A DNA stretch of 64,000 nt from NCBI GenBank assembly GCA_028687915.1, contig JAQTZF010000001.1:124001-188000 (forward strand). The letters are read 5' to 3'. Below the pieces are notes generated by a model, which had not been told where the DNA came from, did not search any database, and saw only the letters and a program-made list of their open reading frames with translations. Below, in pieces: positions 15,289 to 22,760 of this stretch. A program made the position numbers and the translations under genes. The stretch is from Candidatus Daviesbacteria bacterium (GTDB lineage Bacteria; Patescibacteria; Microgenomatia; Daviesbacterales; UBA10151). How positions within the stretch are numbered: position 1 is the stretch's first letter; each line of letters begins with the position of its first letter.

Positions 15289-17523
15289 TTAACCTTTTAA
15301 TCCTTCTTCTAATGCCTTTTTTAAAGTTCCTGTTATAAACTCCCATATAAAGGATCCTGCAAACTTAAGATCTTTTCTGTGCTCAATCTTATTATTAACC
15401 ATAATATCCACCACTCTTTGTACCTTTTTTGCTGTAAGATCATCAACAGCTACTTTAAAGTCCCCTGATCCAGGAACAAGCTCTGGCCTCCCGGCTCTTA
15501 TTTCTCTTTCTGCCTGTTCTGCGGCTCGCTGTTTTATCTTTAACTTCTCTTTACCAGAGAGTTTAATATCAAAATAATCTGCCAGTACCATTTCTTTTTC
15601 CTGCATCTGAATAAATTGCGGAGCATTAGGATCAGTTAAACCAGTCAGTTTATTAACCCCTGCTAAGATTTCATCTTCAGATAATCTTTGTTTGCCTGTC
15701 GATTCTATTTTCTGTCTAGCATATTTAATAAAGTTCATTAGTAAATGCTTTTTTGTTTCCCAAGATTCTGCTTTTGAATATTCAAAAGCATTTAAGAGTT
15801 TGCCCAATGTATCAAAATTTGGATTTAACAAAAAAGATTCAGCTGAACCGCAGAGTGCTTTTCTACCTTCCTCTGGTCCATCAACAAACCTTGAGGCCCA
15901 AAGACTCATAACTTGCGCCCCCATTGGAATAAAACTGAAATCATTACTCGAAACCACACCTTTTTCTACTTTTCTCCTCAAAAGTCTGAAGTTAAGATGG
16001 CCCACTCTTTCACCACGATTGTTATCGTTAATCCTTAGGGCTTCATCGCTTTGTTCCTTGGGTCCACGATCTTGATATAAGAACCTGCCCTTCTCGTCAA
16101 TATAATCAGGCGTTGCATCAATTCCTGTTCTTTCTTTAAAAGACGAGTATTCTTTATAAGACAAAAAATCAGCTGGAGCGTTTAATCTGACAGTTCTTGT
16201 CCAAAAATCACCCCCATAAATATCTACCCCCTCAAGAAGTTCAATTTGGCTTCTCAAAAGTCCGGCTTCAGCTCTAAGAAATTCCCTAAAACGCATAATT
16301 TTTGACATTGGGTAGTCACAACCATCTCTTCCTCCTGCCCAAGTCGGTTTTTCAGGACCATCATAATCAATCCCAACGGTTTTTTCATTAATTTTCCCCC
16401 TATTTACTATCAAATAGTCATACATGATTCCCCTACCAGTAAAGCGGAACATTCTTTCAGCCATGTTTGAAGCCCATTCATACTCATTTGCTTTATAACG
16501 GCTATCTACCAGCTCATCGTAATCTTCATGTCCTTTACTCTTTAAAAACTCCCGAAATACTTTGTCTTGTTCTTTCTCTGCATCCTCCTGATATTTTGAG
16601 AATTTTTGGGTTTCAGAAAGATTTTCAAACTTATCTTCCCTAGAACGATCTTCAGCTTTCTGTTTGTTTAAATAATCCTCATAATTTCCTACTACTACTG
16701 GTATTTCTGCAGGATCTATTTTTAGCTCTAAACAAGCCCTTTGAAGAGCCAAAAACTGTTGAACCTTCTTACCAAAACCACCTCTTCCTGCTTCTGAATT
16801 AGCCCTGGCGAACTCATGACCATGATCTTCATAGTATTGAAGAGCCTCAATAAAAGGATTAAATGTTTGAGGGGCCTCTCCTTCACCTCTCGCAACCTCT
16901 TCTTGCAGCGCGAATAAAACGTCGTACCAGTCCGGCGCTAAACTTAGAGCAGCTCCAGAAACATCTTTAATGCTTCCTTTATTCTCGTAAGCATTAAAGG
17001 CAGAATGAAAAGAAAGCCTGGCTTTAATTTCATTACGCATCCGGTGAGCCCAATCTTTTTGATCTTTAAACTGTTCGTCAGACAATTGTTCACCTGTAAT
17101 TGGATCCTTATGTTTTATCTCTAAAGTTTCTAAGATTGCTTGTGCATTTTGAAGATCAATTTGTGTCTGTTGGGTTAAATCACTCTTGGAAATTTCTACT
17201 AATGCCAAAGTGTCTTTAATGTGTTTCTCTGCTTCTTCTCTTTTTTTTGGCCAAACAACTTCAATTGGATATTGTTGAGGACCCATAATTTCAATCGCTG
17301 TCCAGCCCGGTGGTATATCCTGTCCTTGACGGGTAGTTTTCCGTCCTTCTATTTCTTCTCCCGCGTCTTCTCCTAATGCGGCATTAATTGCAGCAGCCGC
17401 TTCCGGACCATGTATTCTGGCTATTCTTGCTTTTTGCGCTTCAGTAAGAAGCTCTTTTTGATTTTCTCCACTGGCACCTGTTTCTGTTCCACCTGGTTCT
17501 GGCATATGTTTTTCTCTTTCCAT
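15289..17523 (-). CDS. Large unknown soluble protein in the T4SS locus
   Basis: This 744-residue protein is not recognised. It is highly charged, with no signal peptide and no membrane helix. It begins with a low-complexity polar stretch (PEPGGTETGASGENQKEL) and later has predicted helical segments rich in Glu, Lys and Arg. The start is fixed by a strong Shine-Dalgarno, AAAGGAGG at 17528-17535, 4 nt before the ATG, which is unusual for this window. It has its own sigma-70-like promoter and a leader of about 43 nt. It runs opposite to the T4SS genes that flank it. A cytoplasmic partner or a cargo protein of the secretion machine is possible, but nothing in the sequence proves either. Confidence 0.7.
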   Translation of the reverse strand: MEREKHMPEPGGTETGASGENQKELLTEAQKARIARIHGPEAAAAINAALGEDAGEEIEGRKTTRQGQDIPPGWTAIEIMGPQQYPIEVVWPKKREEAEKHIKDTLALVEISKSDLTQQTQIDLQNAQAILETLEIKHKDPITGEQLSDEQFKDQKDWAHRMRNEIKARLSFHSAFNAYENKGSIKDVSGAALSLAPDWYDVLFALQEEVARGEGEAPQTFNPFIEALQYYEDHGHEFARANSEAGRGGFGKKVQQFLALQRACLELKIDPAEIPVVVGNYEDYLNKQKAEDRSREDKFENLSETQKFSKYQEDAEKEQDKVFREFLKSKGHEDYDELVDSRYKANEYEWASNMAERMFRFTGRGIMYDYLIVNRGKINEKTVGIDYDGPEKPTWAGGRDGCDYPMSKIMRFREFLRAEAGLLRSQIELLEGVDIYGGDFWTRTVRLNAPADFLSYKEYSSFKERTGIDATPDYIDEKGRFLYQDRGPKEQSDEALRINDNNRGERVGHLNFRLLRRKVEKGVVSSNDFSFIPMGAQVMSLWASRFVDGPEEGRKALCGSAESFLLNPNFDTLGKLLNAFEYSKAESWETKKHLLMNFIKYARQKIESTGKQRLSEDEILAGVNKLTGLTDPNAPQFIQMQEKEMVLADYFDIKLSGKEKLKIKQRAAEQAEREIRAGRPELVPGSGDFKVAVDDLTAKKVQRVVDIMVNNKIEHRKDLKFAGSFIWEFITGTLKKALEEGLKG

Positions 17524-17572
17524 AAACCCTCCTTTATTACTAAATTACAATCCAAACCTAAAATTGGCCTAC

Positions 17573-17601
17573 ATTATAATCTAAGGCTGAGCTTATATCA
17601 A
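17573..17601 (-). promoter_or_regulatory. Promoter of the 744-residue protein gene
   Basis: On the minus strand TTGATA (17596-17601), a 17-nt spacer and TATAAT (17573-17578) form a near-consensus promoter. Initiation near 17566 would leave a 43-nt leader holding AAAGGAGG. The -35 touches the hairpin at 17601-17619. Confidence 0.7.
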
Positions 17602-17619
17602 ACCCGATCTAATCGGGTT
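17601..17619 (-). terminator. Hairpin terminator after the riboswitch-controlled gene
   Basis: A perfect 8-bp stem AACCCGAT / ATCGGGTT with a 3-nt loop lies 21 nt after the stop of the minus-strand gene at 17641. Only a short T run (GGGTTTGAT) follows, so termination efficiency is uncertain. Confidence 0.5.
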
Positions 17620-17640
17620 CAAATTTAGTATAGCACAGCT

Positions 17641-18687
17641 TTAATCACACTTCTCTGCAGCATCTTCTTTTTTAAGGCCACAATGCGGACATACTTCAAT
17701 ACCCTTGCCAGATGGAATATCTCCCTCACATCTGGGACATTTGAAAAAAGCTTCCTGAGCACCTGACCAGGTTGACATTTCTCCTCCAATTTTATTGCCT
17801 GAGAATCCACAGCTCCCACGAAGTCTTGGTGCCCCCATTGCAATTAAGCGCCTCTTCCTTTCTTCATATGCTTCATCACCTACAGTTAATTCATTTGACT
17901 CAGTTATTTCTCCCCTAAGCAGAGCCAAAGCATAATTATCATGGGCAATCTTATTTCTTTCTGCTTCTTTAATATCCTGATTCTCTAAAGCATTTAAAAC
18001 ATCCCTTCTAAGGGGCTGTAGCTTATCTAAAAGCCAATGGCAACTATCTTGTTGTCTATTACTATGATTTGGATCTAAGGCCTTTATTACGTCCATGTGA
18101 GAGTTAAACCTTTCCCCTCCTTTAAGCCAGACAGGTGTTTTTAACAAATCTACATCTGAAGAACTTTCGCTTAATTGATTTTCTATACTTAAAAACTGAT
18201 TTAAAAAGTTTGTTGCTTCACTGGTAGTTAGGTGATTTCGGTATGCAATTGCATCTACCCTATCTTCTAACACCTGAAAAACAAAAGTAAAGTTGTGATC
18301 TTTAAACCCATCTTCTTTTTTTCCGGGTTCTGAATGCCAAACAGCAAAATCTCCTTTATCTATTACTCCAGCAAACAGGGGTTGCTCAATCTTTTCTTTA
18401 AAACCAATACACTCTGCTCTTGCTCTTATGCCTTGTCCTTTTTTAAAGCTTTCTAAGATATCTCCATCTTGTTCATACCCAATGGAGTAAATCTGATTTG
18501 GCAAACCATTTTCACCCCTTTTTAATCCATAACTATAGCGGGTGATATTTTCTTCAACAATGTATTCACGGGTAAAATACTTGAGGTTTTCATCTACTCT
18601 GGTACGCCATGAGGCAATATTAGAACAATTTCGACGGGCGTAAATTTCGTCTTGAAGATTGAATGCTTGTTGTGTTTCTGTAGCCAT
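17641..18687 (-). CDS. Unknown protein with C-terminal zinc ribbon, under a cobalamin riboswitch
   Basis: This 348-residue protein is not recognised as a whole. It is soluble and has no signal peptide. The C-terminus has a zinc ribbon with CPRC and CPHC pairs (FKCPRCEGD and EVCPHCGLKK). The start at 18687 is chosen because AGGA lies 6 nt upstream and because the region before it is structured RNA, not coding, although the frame stays open for 60 more codons. No corrin-binding motif (DxHxxG) is visible, so the protein need not use B12 itself. The gene is divergent from prgI inside the T4SS locus and is followed by a hairpin and the 744-residue gene. Confidence 0.72.
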   Translation of the reverse strand: MATETQQAFNLQDEIYARRNCSNIASWRTRVDENLKYFTREYIVEENITRYSYGLKRGENGLPNQIYSIGYEQDGDILESFKKGQGIRARAECIGFKEKIEQPLFAGVIDKGDFAVWHSEPGKKEDGFKDHNFTFVFQVLEDRVDAIAYRNHLTTSEATNFLNQFLSIENQLSESSSDVDLLKTPVWLKGGERFNSHMDVIKALDPNHSNRQQDSCHWLLDKLQPLRRDVLNALENQDIKEAERNKIAHDNYALALLRGEITESNELTVGDEAYEERKRRLIAMGAPRLRGSCGFSGNKIGGEMSTWSGAQEAFFKCPRCEGDIPSGKGIEVCPHCGLKKEDAAEKCD

Positions 18688-18711
18688 ATTTTTCCTGCTC
18701 GGGATCAAACT

Positions 18712-18822
18712 ACGGTTATGGTTCCTGGCTTCCACAAGCAGTTCACATGCTTGTGGTTTACAGTTGCGGCACAGCTCTTGAATTTCACAAGATTCCCATT
18801 GTCGCCTACGGCGACCCGCCCC
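18712..18822 (-). promoter_or_regulatory. Cobalamin riboswitch
   Basis: On the minus strand the leader shows the conserved cobalamin-aptamer blocks in order: AATGGGAA, TTGTGAAATTCAAG, the core GAGCTGTGCCGCAACTGTAA, a variable 9-bp hairpin (CCACAAGCA/TGCTTGTGG, 18732-18756), and GAAGCCAGGA. A 5' stem GTCGCC-GTA-GGCGAC is present near the start. The arrangement and spacing match RF00174-type aptamers. A consensus promoter ends 3 nt upstream, and a Shine-Dalgarno (GCAGGAAAAAT) lies about 25-30 nt after the last aptamer block. Control of translation initiation of the 348-residue gene is therefore likely. This call was made by eye from the consensus. Confidence 0.85.
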
Positions 18823-18825
18823 TAT

Positions 18826-18854
18826 AAAATACATAAGTATGTTGTTTTTGTCAA
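18826..18854 (-). promoter_or_regulatory. Promoter of the riboswitch-controlled gene
   Basis: On the minus strand TTGACA (18849-18854), a 17-nt spacer and TATTTT (18826-18831) precede the GGGG at 18819-18822, where the aptamer RNA would begin. Confidence 0.75.
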
Positions 18855-18915
18855 TTCCTATCAGCAAAGTACTAGATACATTAAGAAGAAACCAAATTGA
18901 TCTCTTTTGAGATGC

Positions 18916-18944
18916 TTGCGAGTAAAGTTTTCACGGGTTATACC
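18916..18944 (+). promoter_or_regulatory. Promoter of the PrgI-VirB4 operon (leaderless type)
   Basis: TTGCGA (18916-18921), a 17-nt spacer and TATACC (18939-18944) are followed by 7 nt and the ATG at 18952. It diverges from the riboswitch promoter, with about 60 bp between the two -35 boxes. Confidence 0.6.
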
Positions 18945-18951
18945 TATAACT

Positions 18952-20109
18952 ATGGAACCACACCCTATCCCACAAAATGTTACATCTTTTGAATTCCACT
19001 TAGTTGGAGACATGACTCTTAAGCAGTTTGCCTATCTTGGTGCAGGCCTGGGAATGGCTTATTTATTATATGCCACCATGTTCTTTTCTCTGCCAATTGT
19101 GGCTATCCCTTTAATTTTGGTATCTACTATATTAGGCGTGGCATTTGCTTTTGTTCCTATCTACGACCGGCCATTTGATCATTGGGTCTCAGCCTTTTTT
19201 AAAGCAGTTTATTCTCCAACTAAAGCTTCTTTTAAAATAAAATATGACCCTAAACTAAAAGTTGAACCAAACGATCCTTTCTTAAAGGATAGATTACAAT
19301 TATACCTTTCAACTATGGGAATGACTGTTAATTTATGGGATAAAGCAGCAACTACTCAACCAAGAACAACTCAAACACAATCAACCCCAACAGCCTTACA
19401 AGAAAAAGAAGTTGCTCTGGCAGAAAATTTAATTAGTAAAACTATGGATAATATTCAGACACAGACACAACCATCAGCCTCAGAAAAATTACCAAGTCAG
19501 CAGGAATTAACTAATTTAGTAGAAATGGCAAAACAAGCACAATTATTACAGGGAAAAATTTCAGATACAGAAAATTTAATCAAACAAATGACAAGCAGCA
19601 CCAAGCAAGCAGAAGCATCACAAGTTCAATCTAGTTTAAAAGCCTTGATTCAGCAAACAGAAGAATTGTATAAAAAAACATCTACTATGAATCAAGCAAC
19701 TCCTCATACAGCTCAACCTCAAACAGCAGCCATACCACAAGTACCAAGCATTCAGGCTGTTACTCAACCAGTTGCCCCTCCAAAAGTAACTGTGGTACAA
19801 CCACTGGCCCACAAAGAAACACAGGTGGTCTTAACCACCACCCCAAATATCATTAATGGAATGGTAAGTGACGAAGCTGGAAATTTCATAGAAAATGTCA
19901 TTGTTATTATTCACGATAAAGAAGGTATTCCTGTTCGAGCATTAAAGACGAATAAGTTAGGTCAATTTGCCGGAGCAACTCCATTACCCCTGGGTGTCTA
20001 CACCATTACTTTGGAGAAAGATAATTTTACCTTCCAAACCCTACAACTCACACTGGATAATTCAGTCTTAGGACCACTGCAAATCATCGCCAAAAAGGGA
20101 GGGCAATAG
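18952..20109 (+). CDS. PrgI/VirB3-like T4SS protein with C-terminal Ig-like regulatory domain
   Basis: This 385-residue protein starts with MEPHPIPQNVTSFEFHLVGDMT followed by two membrane helices (about 25-45 and 48-68) and YDRPFDHWV. This is the pattern of the PrgI family, the VirB3-like T4SS component that works next to VirB4. A long Gln/Thr/Pro-rich helical linker (about 115-295) follows. The last 85 residues (INGMVSDEAGNFIENVIVIIHDKEG...) resemble a carboxypeptidase-regulatory-like beta-sandwich. PrgI proteins usually lack this domain. The start is chosen for homology and promoter spacing. It begins a tight operon through 25441. Confidence 0.85.
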   Translation: MEPHPIPQNVTSFEFHLVGDMTLKQFAYLGAGLGMAYLLYATMFFSLPIVAIPLILVSTILGVAFAFVPIYDRPFDHWVSAFFKAVYSPTKASFKIKYDPKLKVEPNDPFLKDRLQLYLSTMGMTVNLWDKAATTQPRTTQTQSTPTALQEKEVALAENLISKTMDNIQTQTQPSASEKLPSQQELTNLVEMAKQAQLLQGKISDTENLIKQMTSSTKQAEASQVQSSLKALIQQTEELYKKTSTMNQATPHTAQPQTAAIPQVPSIQAVTQPVAPPKVTVVQPLAHKETQVVLTTTPNIINGMVSDEAGNFIENVIVIIHDKEGIPVRALKTNKLGQFAGATPLPLGVYTITLEKDNFTFQTLQLTLDNSVLGPLQIIAKKGGQ

Positions 20110-20111
20110 AA

Positions 20112-21011
20112 TTGACCACCAGCCAACAATTTATTCCTATTCAGGATGTTAATAAGGATTTAGTTTTTCAAAAAGATGGCAGTGTCGGCATTATTATCTC
20201 TGTTTCAGCAGTTAACTTTGCCCTGCTGTTTGAAACAGAACAAATATCTATCATTGATTCTTTTGCCGGGCTTTTAAATTCTTTATCTTTTCCTATCCAA
20301 ATAGTTATCTATTCTAAAATCATGGATGTGTCATCTTATTTACACACTATTGATAATGCTTTAGCAAAACAAACCAATCCTAACTTAAAAAAGATGACTT
20401 TAAGCTATCGCGGGTTTGTGGAAAAAAGCATTAAAGATAATAACGTGCTGGATAAAAAGTTTTATGTTTGTATTAAATTAACCTCTCTTGAGTTAGGTTT
20501 ATTACCTTCTAACATGGAAGAAAAAACTAAAAAGGTGGCAACATTGCTTGAACCACGAAGAGATCATTTAATCAGGCAATTAGAGCGTTTAGGATTAAAA
20601 GCCAAACAACTATCTACAGAGGAGATTATTAAACTCTTTTATGAAATATATAATCCACCCATTACTGCTTCTGTTGCCCTGCCTGTACAAAGCAATATTA
20701 AATCTAGCCCCTTACTGGAAATTAATAAACCAGAAGTAATTCCTCAAACCCCTAAAGTAGAGGATAATTTACCACCAAAACTGCGACCAATTAGAGCTAA
20801 TTTGACTCAGCAAGTATCAACAACAGTAGTTCCACCTGCTCCTACTCCTGCACAAGCACCAATTACACCACCAGTCATTCCAAAACCACCCACTCCGGTT
20901 GCTGCTCCTTTAACTAACCTATCTCCTATCACAGCAGCTAATTTAACATCTAATGCTTCTACTTTTACATCTCCTTTTGTGGTTGAAGAACTACCTGATG
21001 ACGGACCCTAA
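20112..21011 (+). CDS. VirB4-associated protein (VirB4/TraC N-domain-like)
   Basis: This 299-residue protein starts at TTG (20112), 2 nt after the prgI stop. Residues 1-185 (FIPIQDVNKDLVFQKDGSVG, ISIIDSFAGLLNSLSFPIQ, QLERLGLKAKQLSTEEIIKL) resemble the N-terminal region of TraC/VirB4-type proteins that lacks the ATPase. The rest is a Pro/Thr-rich low-complexity tail. It is encoded directly before VirB4 and overlaps it by 14 nt, so it is probably a split or accessory N-domain that works with the ATPase. No other in-frame start is near the prgI stop. Confidence 0.7.
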   Translation: MTTSQQFIPIQDVNKDLVFQKDGSVGIIISVSAVNFALLFETEQISIIDSFAGLLNSLSFPIQIVIYSKIMDVSSYLHTIDNALAKQTNPNLKKMTLSYRGFVEKSIKDNNVLDKKFYVCIKLTSLELGLLPSNMEEKTKKVATLLEPRRDHLIRQLERLGLKAKQLSTEEIIKLFYEIYNPPITASVALPVQSNIKSSPLLEINKPEVIPQTPKVEDNLPPKLRPIRANLTQQVSTTVVPPAPTPAQAPITPPVIPKPPTPVAAPLTNLSPITAANLTSNASTFTSPFVVEELPDDGP

Positions 21012-22758
21012 ACAAAAACAATTAACTTTTGAAGATGCGGTTGCCCCCTATGAAGTAGAGGTTGATTTTTCGTTCCTAAAAATTAACCACCGCTATTTCC
21101 GTTCCTTTTTTGTATCTTCTTATCCGCGCTATGTTGAACCAAATTGGCTGGAGCCATTAATTTCATTTGAGCACTCAATGGTTTTATCAATGTTTATCTA
21201 CCCTACCAGTTCAGCTGGCATTTTGGATGATTTAAAAAGAAAGATTGCTGAAATGGAAGCCACTATTCAAACTGATCAGGAAAGGGGGAGAATTGTTAAT
21301 CCTACGGTTACAGTAGCTTTGGATGATGCCAAAGCATTACAGGAGCAACTTGCCAAAGGATCGGAAAGATTTTTCCAGTTTAGTTTATATATTAATGTGC
21401 CCTCAGACTCTATTGAAGAATTAAATAATAAGTCACAGCTGGTTCAATCTACACTAGGCAGTATTTCTATTGATTCTCATCCACTTTATTTACAAATGAA
21501 AGAAGGGTTTGAAAGCACACTGCCAATTGGACAAGATCCTTTATATCTTGCCCACAATATGGACACTACCTCACTTGCCACCACATTTCCTTTTGTTTCC
21601 TCAGAGCTAACCTCACCAGATGGAGTTATTTATGGCATTAATGCCCATAACGATTCTTTAATTATTTTTGATAGGTTTAGCCAGGAAAACGCAAATTCTG
21701 TAGTTTTTGCAACAGCCGGTGCCGGTAAATCATATTTTGTAAAATTAGAATCTCTCCGTTCTTTAATGTTGGGCACAGAAGTAATTATTATTGACCCGGA
21801 AAAAGAATATGTAGATTTAGCCAAAGCTGTAGGGGGAGATTATATAAATTTTTCCACCACTTCACCTGTAAAGATTAATCCTTTTGACTTACCAGATATT
21901 TTAAATAGCGAAGAAGATGAATTAGGAAGAAAGATTTTATCTTTAACTGGATTTTTACGCTTGGTTTTAGGAGACCTCACTGCCAACGAAGTAGCAGTTT
22001 TAGATAGAGCCTTAAATGCCACTTATAAGTTAAAGGGGATTACAGCAAATGTTTTTAATAAAACAGATCCTGCCAGTAAAATAAAAGTTGAGTCCCCGTT
22101 GATGGAAGATTTATATAAAGTGCTTATTGGCATGGAGGACAGCCTGGCGGGAAGCCTAGCTATAAGATTGGAAAGGTTTATCAAAGGTTCTTTGGCTGGT
22201 ATTTTTTCTGCTCAATCAAATATTAATATTCAAAACCCTTTTACTGTCTTTTCTGTTCGTGAATTACCAGACCAGTTAAGACCATTAGCTATGTATTTAA
22301 TCCTTGATTATATTTGGACAAAAATCCGCAGAGAAATTAAAAAAAGGATTTTAGTGGTGGATGAGGCTTGGTATATGATGAAATACCCTGATTCTGCTTC
22401 TTTTTTAGTAGAAATGGTTAAAAGATCTAGGAAATATTACCTTGGAGTAACCACTATTAGCCAGGATGTAGAGGATTTCCTAGGACAAGACCGGGGCAAA
22501 GAAATCATTTCCAACTCAGCAATGCAGATATTATTAAAACAAGCACCTGTGTCTATTGAAAAAATAGGCGCTGTTTTTAATTTATCTCAGGGTGAAAAAA
22601 GACTGCTAACCACGGCTGGAGTAGGACAGGGGTTGTTTTTTGCTGGAAATGTACACATTGCCATGTCTATTGTCGCCTCAGAAGAGGAGCATATCTTAAT
22701 CACAACAAACCCCCGAGAAATATTGGAACGCCAGGAAAAAGAAAAAGGAGTTAGCTAA
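20998..22758 (+). CDS. virB4: VirB4-type conjugation ATPase
   Basis: This 586-residue protein is a VirB4/TraC-family P-loop ATPase. Walker A is TAGAGKSYF (GAGKS 241-245), followed by VIIIDPEKEYVDLAKAVGG. Walker B is ILVVDEAWYMM (451-461), followed by ITTISQDVEDFL-type segments and an arginine-containing C-terminal region. VirB4 energises pilus assembly and substrate transfer in every T4SS, at the cytoplasmic face of the membrane. The start is placed at ATG 20998, overlapping the upstream gene by 14 nt. It is the diagnostic gene of this locus. No VirD4-type coupling ATPase is encoded nearby. Confidence 0.95.
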   Translation: MTDPKQKQLTFEDAVAPYEVEVDFSFLKINHRYFRSFFVSSYPRYVEPNWLEPLISFEHSMVLSMFIYPTSSAGILDDLKRKIAEMEATIQTDQERGRIVNPTVTVALDDAKALQEQLAKGSERFFQFSLYINVPSDSIEELNNKSQLVQSTLGSISIDSHPLYLQMKEGFESTLPIGQDPLYLAHNMDTTSLATTFPFVSSELTSPDGVIYGINAHNDSLIIFDRFSQENANSVVFATAGAGKSYFVKLESLRSLMLGTEVIIIDPEKEYVDLAKAVGGDYINFSTTSPVKINPFDLPDILNSEEDELGRKILSLTGFLRLVLGDLTANEVAVLDRALNATYKLKGITANVFNKTDPASKIKVESPLMEDLYKVLIGMEDSLAGSLAIRLERFIKGSLAGIFSAQSNINIQNPFTVFSVRELPDQLRPLAMYLILDYIWTKIRREIKKRILVVDEAWYMMKYPDSASFLVEMVKRSRKYYLGVTTISQDVEDFLGQDRGKEIISNSAMQILLKQAPVSIEKIGAVFNLSQGEKRLLTTAGVGQGLFFAGNVHIAMSIVASEEEHILITTNPREILERQEKEKGVS

Positions 22759-22760
22759 TC

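Noticed and set aside
18688..18867. 60-codon N-terminal extension of the zinc-ribbon protein
   Set aside because: This stretch is the cobalamin aptamer and its leader; a Shine-Dalgarno and ATG follow at 18687.
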